Positions 6,769-15,081 of a DNA stretch of 25,614 nt are shown here, one piece after another. Numbering within the stretch: the first letter of the stretch is position 1; each line of letters starts with the position of its first letter. Made by a program: the position numbers and the translations under genes. The notes beneath the pieces are model-generated. The model saw only the letters and a program-made list of their open reading frames with translations. It was not told where the DNA came from and did no database searches. The stretch is from a virus: positions 1 to 25,614 of the IMG/VR virus record IMGVR_UViG_3300014493_000025. The stretch is one strand, 5' to 3'.

Positions 6769-6829
6769 CTCCTAAACTTTTCGACTTTCTCAGAAATGGC
6801 GACTCCGCTTTTATGAGAACGCACAGACA

Positions 6830-7180
6830 TTAAATCAAGTAGTCTTTCATGGGCACTGACACGCTCCAGCGCGGTTCCACGCCGAGCCGGACGCACCGCT
6901 CAAAGTACTCCGCCTTGGCTTTGTCGTAGTCCAAGCCGTCCTTGGCGTACAGTTTGCGGTAGTTGTTCTCGGTGTCAAACCCCTCTACGGTGTTGAAGTT
7001 CGCTGGGCAAAAGGTGTAGTCATCCAAGGTCAACGGTCGGGCGATCCTTTTCTCAAGGCACGCTCGACAGCAGAACTCTCTGGGAAACAGTTTAGCGGCC
7101 GCCCAGACTGAGTCGAACACTATGAAGGTGTCGTGTTCTTGACGGCAGTCTTTGCAGGTGTAATCTCGTTTAGGTCTCAT
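6830..7180 (-). CDS. zinc-ribbon protein, 116 aa
   Basis: The 116-residue product has two Cys pairs, YTCKDCRQ (near residue 10) and FCCRACLEKR (near 40). They are followed by IARPLTLDDYTFCPAN, matching small phage proteins of the type 'CxxCxxxRxGRPLTxxDF'. The remainder is helical (LDYDKAKAEYFERCVRLG). It probably binds zinc; function unknown. The ATG at 7180-7178 has GGGAG immediately adjacent, an unusually short spacing, and no alternative start exists in frame. It is read opposite to the structural genes and lies 26 bases downstream of the 66-residue gene at 7207-7407, probably on the same transcript. GC is higher than the flanks. Confidence 0.75.
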   Translation of the reverse strand: MRPKRDYTCKDCRQEHDTFIVFDSVWAAAKLFPREFCCRACLEKRIARPLTLDDYTFCPANFNTVEGFDTENNYRKLYAKDGLDYDKAKAEYFERCVRLGVEPRWSVSVPMKDYLI

Positions 7181-7206
7181 CTCCCTGATTTTACACCAAA
7201 AAGTAA

Positions 7207-7407
7207 CTACGGTAAATCGGCAAGATCCTCTTCGAAGTAAATATCTAGAAGATACATTAGCGCCTCACCATTATCTCCATCTCCGCCTGATTTAAAGCAA
7301 AAATAATCATTATTTTGTGTAAAGTCAATAGCAGCAATATTGCGATAAATTTCCTCACTTCGTGGATCGTGTGGAATTCCTTTTTCCCAGCGTTCCTTTA
7401 CAGTCAT
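7207..7407 (-). CDS. conserved small phage protein, 66 aa
   Basis: The product starts MTVKERWEKGIPHDPRSEEI and contains AIDFTQNNDYFCFKSGG then DGDNGEALMYLLDIYFEE. The KERWEKGI/PHxP head and the xGGDGDNGExLMYxxDxxFE tail are a pattern I recognise from many unrelated phage and bacterial genomes, with no function known to me. It is small, acidic and presumably cytoplasmic. It is the first gene of a two-gene minus-strand unit. A sigma70-type promoter sits so close that the transcript may have almost no leader. Confidence 0.75.
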   Translation of the reverse strand: MTVKERWEKGIPHDPRSEEIYRNIAAIDFTQNNDYFCFKSGGDGDNGEALMYLLDIYFEEDLADLP

Positions 7408-7413
7408 TTTCCC

Positions 7414-7442
7414 ATAATACCATTAAAAATAACTATTGTAAA
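7414..7442 (-). promoter_or_regulatory. sigma70-like promoter for the minus-strand pair
   Basis: On the minus strand TTTACA (7442-7437) and TATTAT (7419-7414) are separated by 17 bases. Transcription would start about seven bases beyond the -10 box, near the ATG at 7407, predicting a leaderless or very short-leader mRNA. Confidence 0.4.
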
Positions 7443-7462
7443 CATTGTAGAGGTACATTCTC

Positions 7463-7981
7463 ATGACATTTGACGCAGCAGAGTTAGCAAAAACAGCTCG
7501 TATATTGGACGAATCGGATAGGCCGAATTCTGACCCAGAACTTCAGAAAATTGTAGGGGACCCGGATGATGCGAGAATTTCAACTTTCGCTCAGTTCGCC
7601 CCCAATCCCCGAGGTACTCTTCTTCCTAACCCTCTTTCACCTGTTGAAGGAGATGAGATATTTTTCGCCTATCTTATTCCTGGAGCTAAGTTTCAATCAC
7701 ATGATGGAAGTCAGTGGATGATTGAAGATTATCCTTGGCAAGGAATGGTGCAGATTACTAATGTATGGTACCCGCGGATTAACGCCCAAGTATCTGTATA
7801 TGATGTTCGAAGATCTATAGAGCAATATGTTGAACCCATACAACAGTTTATTCCACCTCCCCCTCCTGGAGTTGATTATTCTGCTTTACGTGTAAAGATT
7901 GTAGACGGTCCAGAAACCTACGGAGCTGGAGACGAATTGTCTACGGGTAGTAGCAAATCATATGTACCTAGCGGGTGGTAA
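7463..7981 (+). CDS. probable virion protein, 172 aa
   Basis: ATG 7463 has AGAGGT at 7449-7454 with eight bases of spacing. The N-terminal half is acidic and probably extended (MTFDAAELAKTARILDES). A beta-type core follows (EGDEIFFAYLIPGAKF, SQWMIEDYPWQGMVQI). The C-terminus carries a Pro run (QQFIPPPPPGVDYSALRVKI) and a Gly/Ser-rich end. It lies between the zinc-knuckle virion protein and the 639-residue structural protein, which suggests a role in head completion or the neck. No named family can be assigned. Confidence 0.65.
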   Translation: MTFDAAELAKTARILDESDRPNSDPELQKIVGDPDDARISTFAQFAPNPRGTLLPNPLSPVEGDEIFFAYLIPGAKFQSHDGSQWMIEDYPWQGMVQITNVWYPRINAQVSVYDVRRSIEQYVEPIQQFIPPPPPGVDYSALRVKIVDGPETYGAGDELSTGSSKSYVPSGW

Positions 7982-7996
7982 AGGTCATAAATCACG

Positions 7997-8185
7997 ATGA
8001 TAGTTTATTGTCAGACAAACACCTGTAGTGAAGCACACTGTGCCCATATTAGTCAGGCGAAAAAAGGTCATGGCCTCGGCCGAAAACATTCACCTGAATC
8101 AGAGCGTATGCGTATAGCTAGAAGCCTGTACTGGGCTCGTAAAAAGGGGGTCAAAGGATTAAGTCCTTTGTTTTCATATAGTTGA
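7997..8185 (+). CDS. small Cys-containing protein with NUMOD3-like motif, 62 aa
   Basis: The 62-residue frame starts MIVYCQTNTCSEAHCAHI and continues KKGHGLGRKHSPESERMRI then ARSLYWARKKGVKG. The central G-x-KHSPES-x(n)-A-x-SLYW-ARKKG segment resembles NUMOD3-type DNA-binding motifs found in homing endonucleases, but no nuclease domain is present. It may be a leftover or a very small DNA-binding protein. No good ribosome site is visible. Its last codons contain a short hairpin followed by TTTT and overlap the open frame of the next gene. Confidence 0.45.
   Translation: MIVYCQTNTCSEAHCAHISQAKKGHGLGRKHSPESERMRIARSLYWARKKGVKGLSPLFSYS
8152..8174 (+). terminator. weak hairpin plus T4 within the 3' end of the 7997 gene
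   Basis: CAAAGGA (8152-8158) pairs with TCCTTTG (8164-8170) around the loop TTAAG and is followed by TTTT (8171-8174). The stem is seven base pairs and AT-rich and the U-tract is short, so at best this is a weak or partial terminator between two structural genes. Confidence 0.35.
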
Positions 8186-8213
8186 TTTATCGGGGGCCAA
8201 TCTTGTAAATTAT

Positions 8214-10133
8214 TTGCGGCGGATCATAGAGGAAGCTGTCTCTAAAAATCCCAGATTCAAACAGACTTTGGGAAATGTGACATTCGTTGCAAATACACGT
8301 ATTGCGTGGAATGATGTTCAAGTTACATTCACCAACATAACTACTTCAGGCACGAGACTTTCGCCTGATTATTTTATGTGTACCCAAATTGGTCGAGCCA
8401 TTCTCGCTAAGGTGGGAGACAAAGATGGGCAATTCATCGAATGGACTAGAGAAACAGATAAAACTCGTCTAACTCCCGATGCTGGTGTTTACTATATCAA
8501 TGTAGATTTTTTTGATGACCAGACCAGGGATTTGGGGCTCACGGTACAAAAATATCGATGGATTGAAGGAAAGCTAAAACAGGCTCAAGGGTCTATTGTA
8601 TATTTTGCTCCCGGCATTGATGTAACCACAATATCAATGTCAGATGCTGCTACATCTCTTCCGGTACAGTTTACCGGCTTCAACCAAAGTTTAGGAGCAT
8701 TTGCTTATTTACTCAATCCTACTCAAACTCTGGTTTGTACTTACATAAGCGGTCCAAACACCGGTCAGCGTCTAGCTCCTCTTACAGAGTATTGGTACGA
8801 GCATCCTCAAAGTGTATCTGTAGTCTCTTCTACAACCGATGGAAATGAACTTATTAATATTCCCAATCCTTACATTTCTGTAACCTTTACGGATCAAAAT
8901 GGATACGAGTTACGGCAGGGAATTGATTACAATTTTCAAGGGGATCAATGGATTACTCTCTCGTCTCTATATCCGCTCGGGACTACAATCACAGCCAACA
9001 TGATAGTGAAACAGAATCCTTACTATACCACCGGTACAATGCCAGAAAATATTCTGCAAGTAAATATGACAGGCACTGAAACTTTAGCTCCGGATCAAGT
9101 GTTTATTCATACCCCAGCTGGCACATTCACAAATCCAATTGTTAACTCCGATGGCACACTTACTATTCCTCAACTGCTAACACCCGGGGACTGGCTACGC
9201 TGGGAAGTCAGAGTTAATTCCGGTCAGCAGAAAGCGGTGGCTAAAAAATTGGAATTGAATAGTTTGACTTTAGTGAATCCTTTAAGTATTACATACACCA
9301 AGACCGGGGCTAATGGTACAACATACCCTATAACAGCTGCCCAAGTAGCCACTGCGGACGATACAGAGCTTGTGGGCGTGAAACAAACATCCGCAGGGGT
9401 TCCACAGCCCTTCAATTCCACTATCGCCCCTATAACAGCTACTTTGATTTATGACAATGTATTAACCGTAACAGCGAATAATACATTTCAAGCTGGTGAT
9501 ATGGTGTTATTGGGTGCAACAAAAGAGCGATTTTTGAACGGAAGCGTGGTTACGGTACTGGCTTCTGGACTATCTGATACTCAATTTACAGCCAATTTTA
9601 CATGGAACAACTATGTAAATACCACAGATACAGGCACAGCATGGGGACAACGAAAGCTAATATTGCCTGGTTTAAGACTGGCTATAGGTGACAATGTAGT
9701 GGTAGGAGACCAATGTGCAATTATAGTAAGTCCAACTTTAACAGAGACTTATGAAGTATTTGGTTCCAAGGAAAACCTCTCCTTCACGTTGGAAGTTAAA
9801 GCAAATGACATGCAAACAGCTTCTGATCTCTCGGAGATGTTAAAACGGGAACTTTTGATTTATAGTCGCACTAACACTGAAGCGGATGGATTGACTATTT
9901 TTGAAATTACCAGAAGTTTTATTGGTCAGGCTCGTGATCCCAGCGCCACAGCTCCTAGTTACGTATTTTCAGTTTCAGTAACCGCTTCAGCAGATTGGAA
10001 AGTCTATGTACCTTTAGTTACACGACTGGCTAGTCTGGAAATTGTTGGCATTCCATACGCAAGCACTAAACTCCATCTTAATCCTCGTTTAGCCGCTTTT
10101 GGGAATATGGTTTTTATCCCTGCATACAGTTAA
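8214..10133 (+). CDS. large beta-rich virion protein with tail-completion-like C-terminus
   Basis: The 639-residue product has an N-terminal helix, then several beta domains. One (about 215-275: NPYISVTFTDQNGYELRQGI, ITLSSLYPLGTTITA) resembles the insert domains of the sheath downstream. The C-terminal 120 residues (ENLSFTLEVKANDMQTASDL, then LKRELLIYS, then SVSVTASADWKVYVPL) look like neck or tail-terminator subunits of large myoviruses. The start is uncertain. TTG 8214 is the only plausible start codon, but it has no ribosome site, and the frame is open back to 8163 with helix-like sequence (LVNYLRRIIEEA) before it. GGGGG at 8192-8196 would suit a start near 8202, where the codon is CTT. 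Confidence 0.7.
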   Translation: MRRIIEEAVSKNPRFKQTLGNVTFVANTRIAWNDVQVTFTNITTSGTRLSPDYFMCTQIGRAILAKVGDKDGQFIEWTRETDKTRLTPDAGVYYINVDFFDDQTRDLGLTVQKYRWIEGKLKQAQGSIVYFAPGIDVTTISMSDAATSLPVQFTGFNQSLGAFAYLLNPTQTLVCTYISGPNTGQRLAPLTEYWYEHPQSVSVVSSTTDGNELINIPNPYISVTFTDQNGYELRQGIDYNFQGDQWITLSSLYPLGTTITANMIVKQNPYYTTGTMPENILQVNMTGTETLAPDQVFIHTPAGTFTNPIVNSDGTLTIPQLLTPGDWLRWEVRVNSGQQKAVAKKLELNSLTLVNPLSITYTKTGANGTTYPITAAQVATADDTELVGVKQTSAGVPQPFNSTIAPITATLIYDNVLTVTANNTFQAGDMVLLGATKERFLNGSVVTVLASGLSDTQFTANFTWNNYVNTTDTGTAWGQRKLILPGLRLAIGDNVVVGDQCAIIVSPTLTETYEVFGSKENLSFTLEVKANDMQTASDLSEMLKRELLIYSRTNTEADGLTIFEITRSFIGQARDPSATAPSYVFSVSVTASADWKVYVPLVTRLASLEIVGIPYASTKLHLNPRLAAFGNMVFIPAYS

Positions 10134-10167
10134 ATCGTCTTCAAAACTCTATACAGAGGGTAATTAT

Positions 10168-10524
10168 ATCGCTATTTATGAGTTTTTGTGCCTAACCGAA
10201 TCCTGCGGAGTGGTTACTGAACATATTTGTTCTATGGGGGATCGCCCAGATACTATTCCCTGTTCTAAATGTGGTGGTTTGACAGAACAAAAAGTATCAC
10301 AAATCGCTGTGCTTACAGGAAATATGTCCAACCCATCCTTAGATGTAGCAATTGGTAAAGATGCCGCCGAACGCTGGGGAATCATTCATGATCGAGCGGC
10401 AGTTAAAGACAAAATCCGAAAAGAAAGTGGTAAACAAATCTTAGCCAAAGTGGACGGAAAGTATGAACCAAGCACTAAAACTAGGTTGGATTTTGTTAGT
10501 ACACCAGAACCTTTGGATGATTAA
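10168..10524 (+). CDS. FmdB-like zinc-ribbon protein, apparent ATC start
   Basis: The protein reads xAIYEFLCLTESCGVVTEH, then CSMGDRPDTIPCSKCGG, then AERWGIIHDRAAVKDKIRKE. FmdB-type zinc ribbons normally begin MPIYEYxC and end the ribbon with CxxCGG, and phage members carry the 'AxRWxxIHxRxAxKDxxRKE' tail seen here. The codon aligned with the family Met is ATC (10168-10170), with AGAGGG at 10155-10160 and a seven-base spacer, the normal geometry. No ATG, GTG or TTG lies nearby; a TTG at 10099 would add 23 unlikely residues inside the previous gene. The product is 118 residues. Family members are called regulators or assembly accessories without firm evidence. Confidence 0.7.
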   Translation: MAIYEFLCLTESCGVVTEHICSMGDRPDTIPCSKCGGLTEQKVSQIAVLTGNMSNPSLDVAIGKDAAERWGIIHDRAAVKDKIRKESGKQILAKVDGKYEPSTKTRLDFVSTPEPLDD

Positions 10525-10525
10525 T

Positions 10526-11317
10526 ATGGGTGGAAAAAATAGAATAGATATAACAGGACAAAGATTTGATCGTATTTTGGTTCTTAGTTATAACTCAACT
10601 AAAAATAAAATAACTTATTGGAATTGTATTTGTGACTGCGGTAAAGAGAAACTTATTAGTGGAGCATCTCTTCGCAACAGATGCACACGTAGTTGCGGAT
10701 GTCTTGCTCATGAAATCAGGATAATGAAAGGTAAGAAGACTAAAAAGAAATGGGTAGATATAACAGGACAAAGATTTGGTAAATTAGTAGTTCTTGGATA
10801 TACCGATGATCGTAAGAGAGGCTATGCTATTTGGCGTGTTCAATGCGATTGTGGAAGTCCAGAGAAAACTTATTGTACGGCATCTTTGACGAGTCGAAAA
10901 CATCCAACTAGAAGTTGTGGTTGTTTATGGCGTAAACCGTTAGGAGAGGCTTGTAGATTGCGCGTGCTTAGAGGATATAAAAGAAACGCAAAAACACGAT
11001 CGCATATTTGGGGGCTAACGGATGAACAGTTTTTTATACTTATTCAACAAAACTGTCATTATTGTGGTATGTCTCCATCCAATACGAGTTATGAAAAAGA
11101 AAGTAATGGACCTTATATCTACAATGGAATTGATCGTAAAAATGGCACTCTTGGATATTTTTTAGAGAACTGTGTTCCTTGTTGTAGACCCTGTAATTGG
11201 GCTAAAAGACATATGTCATATGATGAGTTTATGGCTTATTTACAACAACTTGTTCAATATCATAATGAAAAACAGACTTTTACTACCTTAAATAGAATGG
11301 CAGCAATCAGTTATTAG
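10526..11317 (+). CDS. HNH homing endonuclease with two DNA-binding repeats
   Basis: The 263-residue product (ATG 10526, one base after the previous TAA) carries two copies of a phage DNA-binding module. Copy one is residues 7-59 (DITGQRF...CICDCG...SCGC) and copy two 77-133 (DITGQRFGKLVVLGY...CDCG...SCGC). Residues about 164-225 form a Cys-rich HNH-type nuclease: NCHYCGM, then NGIDRKNGTLGYFLENC, then VPCCRPCNWAKR. It is free-standing, AT-rich, and sits directly before the sheath gene. Free-standing homing genes typically cut alleles lacking them and copy themselves with the flanking DNA. An earlier frame opening at 10463 lies inside the FmdB-like gene and is not needed. Confidence 0.85.
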   Translation: MGGKNRIDITGQRFDRILVLSYNSTKNKITYWNCICDCGKEKLISGASLRNRCTRSCGCLAHEIRIMKGKKTKKKWVDITGQRFGKLVVLGYTDDRKRGYAIWRVQCDCGSPEKTYCTASLTSRKHPTRSCGCLWRKPLGEACRLRVLRGYKRNAKTRSHIWGLTDEQFFILIQQNCHYCGMSPSNTSYEKESNGPYIYNGIDRKNGTLGYFLENCVPCCRPCNWAKRHMSYDEFMAYLQQLVQYHNEKQTFTTLNRMAAISY

Positions 11318-11328
11318 GAGATATTATT

Positions 11329-14300
11329 ATGGCCTTGTTTAGTTCATATGCCGCACCCGGAGTTTTTACATTTGAGCAGTTCATTGCTCAAGCAGCAACA
11401 GCTAATGTAGCAGTTAGAATTCCTGTATTTATTGGTGAAGGTCAACAATTTTTCACCTTCAATAACGTGGAATTGTTCCGTGGGTCTTCATCAGTTGCAG
11501 ATGACCAATCAGTGAATGAAAATATTTCCGATCAATGCGCTTCGGGGTTGACTCAAAGTTTCCAAACCACATTTTACCCAGTGGTAGATGGCTCTGGAAA
11601 AGGTATTACCACAAATAACCCAGCCTTAATTCAATGTCAAGCCGTTTATTCCAACGGTAATGTGGTTCCTGTCACTGTAATTTCACTCGTTGGAGCAACC
11701 GGACAATTTGTAACTCAAGATATCATCCCTGCTGGTACTGATTTAACAATCTCATACTATTTCAAACGCGGTGATACTTATATCCAACAAGAAAATGATA
11801 CTTTTCAAGTACCACAATACGCCGTACAAACTGTAGCTGGTGGACCAAGTGGGTCACCCGCTGGTACAGGTTCCATAACTCTTAGTTTAACAAAACCAGG
11901 TGCTACAGGTAATTTAGTTACACTTCAATTTATTAACAGCGGCAAGAATATACCCGACGCTCAAGCAGTAATAGGTGCGGGGACCGATGCAATCACAATT
12001 GATATTAGTGGCCCCACAGGTCAATATTTTGGTGGAATCCGTACCTTACAATCTCTCTACAATTTAGTAAACCTTGGAAATATTCCTACTTTGGATGGTG
12101 GGTATTTAACTTCTGGTTCCATTACTGGTGACCCATCAGCTCAATTAACAGTATCAACAGGTGCAACGCCATTCGCGGGCGGTGTGGGTCAAGGCAGTAA
12201 CACAGTCTTCCAAGTACAAAATATTCCAATTACAGATGGGACAAATGGTGGAATTGTTACCACAACCCCAACAAATGTAATCGCCATGGTAAACGGAAAT
12301 CCAGTTACAGTATCCGCAGTTAACGGTGCTCAAGGTCTTGTAACTCTTGCTAGTAGTGTAGCTTACGGTCAGACTCTTACATTCACTTATTACACCAATA
12401 CTTGGCAAAATACTTATGATCTTCTCCCTAGCGCAAATGTAGCCAGCATTACTCAAATTGGTTTAGGTCCAAACACTAGTACATACAACCTTGATGTTGA
12501 TTTTAGTTTGGGTGTAGCTTATGACAGATTGGGCAATCCTGTAGCTAATACGGTAAACTGGGGTAATAATGTCAGCACTGTGTTGGGTACGGATAATACA
12601 GGTGATACGCCGTTCAGTCCAGCGGAAGTTCTTACAACCTCGGTCGATGAAGTTGTGTGGCTCCGACTTTTGTCTGGCGCTGTAAATGGTAAAAATGCTG
12701 TATTCACTTTACCGGATACACCAACTACTGGAAGTGGAAATGCAACACCAACTAATAATCCAAATTTGGTAACTGTATACGTTGGCGTAAATCCATTGGT
12801 AGCTTTCCAGAGTGGGGCTGTTACAGTAGCCGCAGTGAATGGCTTGGCTCAACAAGTAACTTTATATAATCCTCCCCCAGCTGGCACCAATGTGTACGCA
12901 TCTTACTATCGCAATACTTTAGAAGATCAAGAGTACACTCTTACTGTAGTGCAACCAGGATTTTCCGGGTTCGGCACATATGTAATTCAAGATAACTTGA
13001 ATCGTTATATGCCCCTGGTAACTTTTAATGCTGGATCATCTTCTGTAACTCAAGAAGGGGCATTCGCGGCTACTGGGATCGTGTACCCATTCAATTTCTC
13101 TGACGCAGTAGATGATAATGGGTCTCCAACTGAAACAGTAACTCTTACTTTCAACAATGATGGCAATGCTACTGTGATTGGAGCATCACAGGCCACCCTT
13201 ACAATTCCATTCGCATCAGGCTCTTTGACATTTGTTGCTAGCACAACAGGGGTGGGGGGAAATGATGTTCAAATTGCAATTGATACAACTACAATTAATC
13301 CTCAACCAGTCGTAGTTCAGGGGAATTTAGTTACAATCTATGCCTTTTGGAACGGAACTCTAAATACTTCTGCTCAAATTGCTAGTTATTTTCCATCCGC
13401 TGAAACTACAAATGGTGGACAAATCACAGCTTTATCCCCCAGTGGATCGCCCAGAGTTACCGCGGCAACTAGTTTGACGGGTGGACAAAATGCTACCACA
13501 ACTCCTGTGACTCATAGTTATACAGTTACATCTAATTTAGCCACGGGCACAGGTACGGGCGGAAGTAACATCGGGTACTTAGACCAAACCTATATTGATT
13601 TGGTTACAGGTTTCCGTGTAACAATCGTCAATCCAGCAGACCATGTAGCTTACGGAATTACATCACTGCCTCAGAGTTACAACTTTGTACCGGGAGACAG
13701 GCTGGTATTCAATGTAAACACCCCAGCTACGGGGAGTTCTCCAACATCCGCTACCTCTCTGCAACAACGTTATACTGGTACCCCTAGTGTACCGCCTTGT
13801 CAATCAAATAATGAAGTGGCAATTTTTGGTTGTACAACAAAAGTAACCAGTACATTTGGTTCAACAGCAGGAGATTCAGTAATTGTTACCACAGTAAGAG
13901 GAAGCGGCAACGAGCCCGCCATCGGAACTTACTATTATGTAAGTTACACAACAAATAAGGTAGCATCTGATTATGCTTGCAAAATTTACACCAATCCTTC
14001 AGATGCTTACGCCGCTTACGGACAACCAAGCACGATCAATCGTCTGTCTTTAGGTATTCAACTAGCAGCGCTGAATGGTATGCAGACCTTCGGAGCCATT
14101 CAAGTACCTGTTCAACAGGGAACCAATCTCGCTTCTAGTGCTGATTACATCGCTGCTTTGCAACAACTCAAAAGTAATTTACCAGGGTTCAATACCAAGG
14201 CGAATGTTGTAGTGCCTTTGTCCAACGACCCAGTGGTACACCAAGCCCTCAGCAATCAATTGTCCTCACAGGCAACTGCACGTTATAAAGGTGAAGCTAT

Positions 14301-14976
14301 TGGATTCGTGGGATACAGTCAATTCACAACAGCCAATCAAGCTCGCGCAAATGCCCGTTCACTGCTCAATCAGCGTGTAGTTGCAATCGGTAATGCTGCG
14401 GCCGGTGTATTGGTAACAAACTCTACAACCTTCCAAGCGGATGAATATTTAGTTGATGGACCATTCATGGCGGCGGCTTTAGCTGGTGCAAACTGCAATC
14501 CAGCAAATGATGTGGCAACCAACTTAGTTCTACAAAACCTCGTAGGATTTAGTCGATTGCTGATTACATACGACGATGCAACAATGGATTTGATGGCAAG
14601 TGATGGTTTGACATTACTCTTGAACAACAACGGAGCTTTACAGATCAGAGATTATCTTACCACTAATCCAGCAAACGACTTGACCAGGATACCAACATCA
14701 ACAACAATTGCTGACTATACAGCGCAGGCGTTTAGAGCTGATTTACAGCAATTCGTTGGGCGCAAGATTAAGGATAGTTTACTCACAGATATCACCAATG
14801 TATGTATTGCTCGTCTGACATCTGAAGTAAGCAACTATATCATCACAGCGTATGATACACCTGAGGTTAGAGAGAATCCAAATGACCCGACAGAGGTTGA
14901 TGTTACTGTGACTTTTAAACCTATGTTTTGTTTGCTTTATTTGGTAGTGACTTTTAATGTCGTAACTGTGTTATAA
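11329..14976 (+). CDS. contractile tail sheath protein, oversized (1215 aa)
   Basis: ATG 11329 follows AGGAG at 11316-11320. The N-terminus (MALFSSYAAPGVFTFEQF) has the 'xxPGVxxxE' opening of tail-sheath proteins. Residues about 880-1215 form the sheath core and C-terminal domain: DAYAAYGQPSTINRLSLGIQ, VVVPLSNDPVVHQAL, EYLVDGPFMAAALAG, RKIKDSLLTDITNVCI, then DPTEVDVTVTFKPMF. Ordinary sheaths are about 400-700 residues; the extra length is beta-sandwich inserts at about 80-860. Three inserts (80-146, 292-358, 456-531) share a NNPxx...V.VNG...VTL..P.GT....YY skeleton, and two others (about 180-250, 623-692) resemble each other. The sheath polymerises around the tube and contracts on infection. 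Confidence 0.88.
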   Translation: MALFSSYAAPGVFTFEQFIAQAATANVAVRIPVFIGEGQQFFTFNNVELFRGSSSVADDQSVNENISDQCASGLTQSFQTTFYPVVDGSGKGITTNNPALIQCQAVYSNGNVVPVTVISLVGATGQFVTQDIIPAGTDLTISYYFKRGDTYIQQENDTFQVPQYAVQTVAGGPSGSPAGTGSITLSLTKPGATGNLVTLQFINSGKNIPDAQAVIGAGTDAITIDISGPTGQYFGGIRTLQSLYNLVNLGNIPTLDGGYLTSGSITGDPSAQLTVSTGATPFAGGVGQGSNTVFQVQNIPITDGTNGGIVTTTPTNVIAMVNGNPVTVSAVNGAQGLVTLASSVAYGQTLTFTYYTNTWQNTYDLLPSANVASITQIGLGPNTSTYNLDVDFSLGVAYDRLGNPVANTVNWGNNVSTVLGTDNTGDTPFSPAEVLTTSVDEVVWLRLLSGAVNGKNAVFTLPDTPTTGSGNATPTNNPNLVTVYVGVNPLVAFQSGAVTVAAVNGLAQQVTLYNPPPAGTNVYASYYRNTLEDQEYTLTVVQPGFSGFGTYVIQDNLNRYMPLVTFNAGSSSVTQEGAFAATGIVYPFNFSDAVDDNGSPTETVTLTFNNDGNATVIGASQATLTIPFASGSLTFVASTTGVGGNDVQIAIDTTTINPQPVVVQGNLVTIYAFWNGTLNTSAQIASYFPSAETTNGGQITALSPSGSPRVTAATSLTGGQNATTTPVTHSYTVTSNLATGTGTGGSNIGYLDQTYIDLVTGFRVTIVNPADHVAYGITSLPQSYNFVPGDRLVFNVNTPATGSSPTSATSLQQRYTGTPSVPPCQSNNEVAIFGCTTKVTSTFGSTAGDSVIVTTVRGSGNEPAIGTYYYVSYTTNKVASDYACKIYTNPSDAYAAYGQPSTINRLSLGIQLAALNGMQTFGAIQVPVQQGTNLASSADYIAALQQLKSNLPGFNTKANVVVPLSNDPVVHQALSNQLSSQATARYKGEAIGFVGYSQFTTANQARANARSLLNQRVVAIGNAAAGVLVTNSTTFQADEYLVDGPFMAAALAGANCNPANDVATNLVLQNLVGFSRLLITYDDATMDLMASDGLTLLLNNNGALQIRDYLTTNPANDLTRIPTSTTIADYTAQAFRADLQQFVGRKIKDSLLTDITNVCIARLTSEVSNYIITAYDTPEVRENPNDPTEVDVTVTFKPMFCLLYLVVTFNVVTVL
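11566..12921 (+). repeat. three related beta-domain repeats within the sheath gene
   Basis: Copies encode residues 80-146 (11566-11766), 292-358 (12202-12402) and 456-531 (12694-12921). Each runs from a Thr/Asn/Pro-rich strand through 'V.V..VxGxxxxVTL' to 'P.GTxxxxxYYxNT'. They are diverged at DNA level, so this is old domain duplication. The inserts probably decorate the outside of the sheath. Confidence 0.6.
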
Positions 14977-15039
14977 GTTGGGGATTAATAGATAAATCCA
15001 ATAACTAGAGCGCAAGCCGCTCAAGCTGGAGTTTAAGCT

Positions 15040-15081
15040 ATGTGTAAATGTCTTAGGAAAAAAGGGCAAGGAAAAGTATGA
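15040..15081 (+). CDS. possible 13-residue leader peptide before the 15078 gene
   Basis: ATG 15040 has GGAG at 15028-15031 with eight bases of spacing and encodes MCKCLRKKGQGKV. Its TGA (15079-15081) overlaps the next ATG (15078) as ATGA. The basic CKC peptide may serve only to couple translation. Two small hairpins precede it (GGATT/AATCC at 14982-14999 and GAGCG/CGCTC at 15008-15022). There is no homology evidence. Confidence 0.3.
   Translation: MCKCLRKKGQGKV

Noticed and set aside
6769-6829. TTCTCA...TGAGAA inverted repeat between convergent genes, as a bidirectional terminator
   Set aside because: Only six base pairs around a 21-base loop and no T-run on either side.
12154-14630. Minus-strand frames within the sheath gene
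   Set aside because: Low-complexity antisense of a confidently assigned sheath protein, without starts or motifs.
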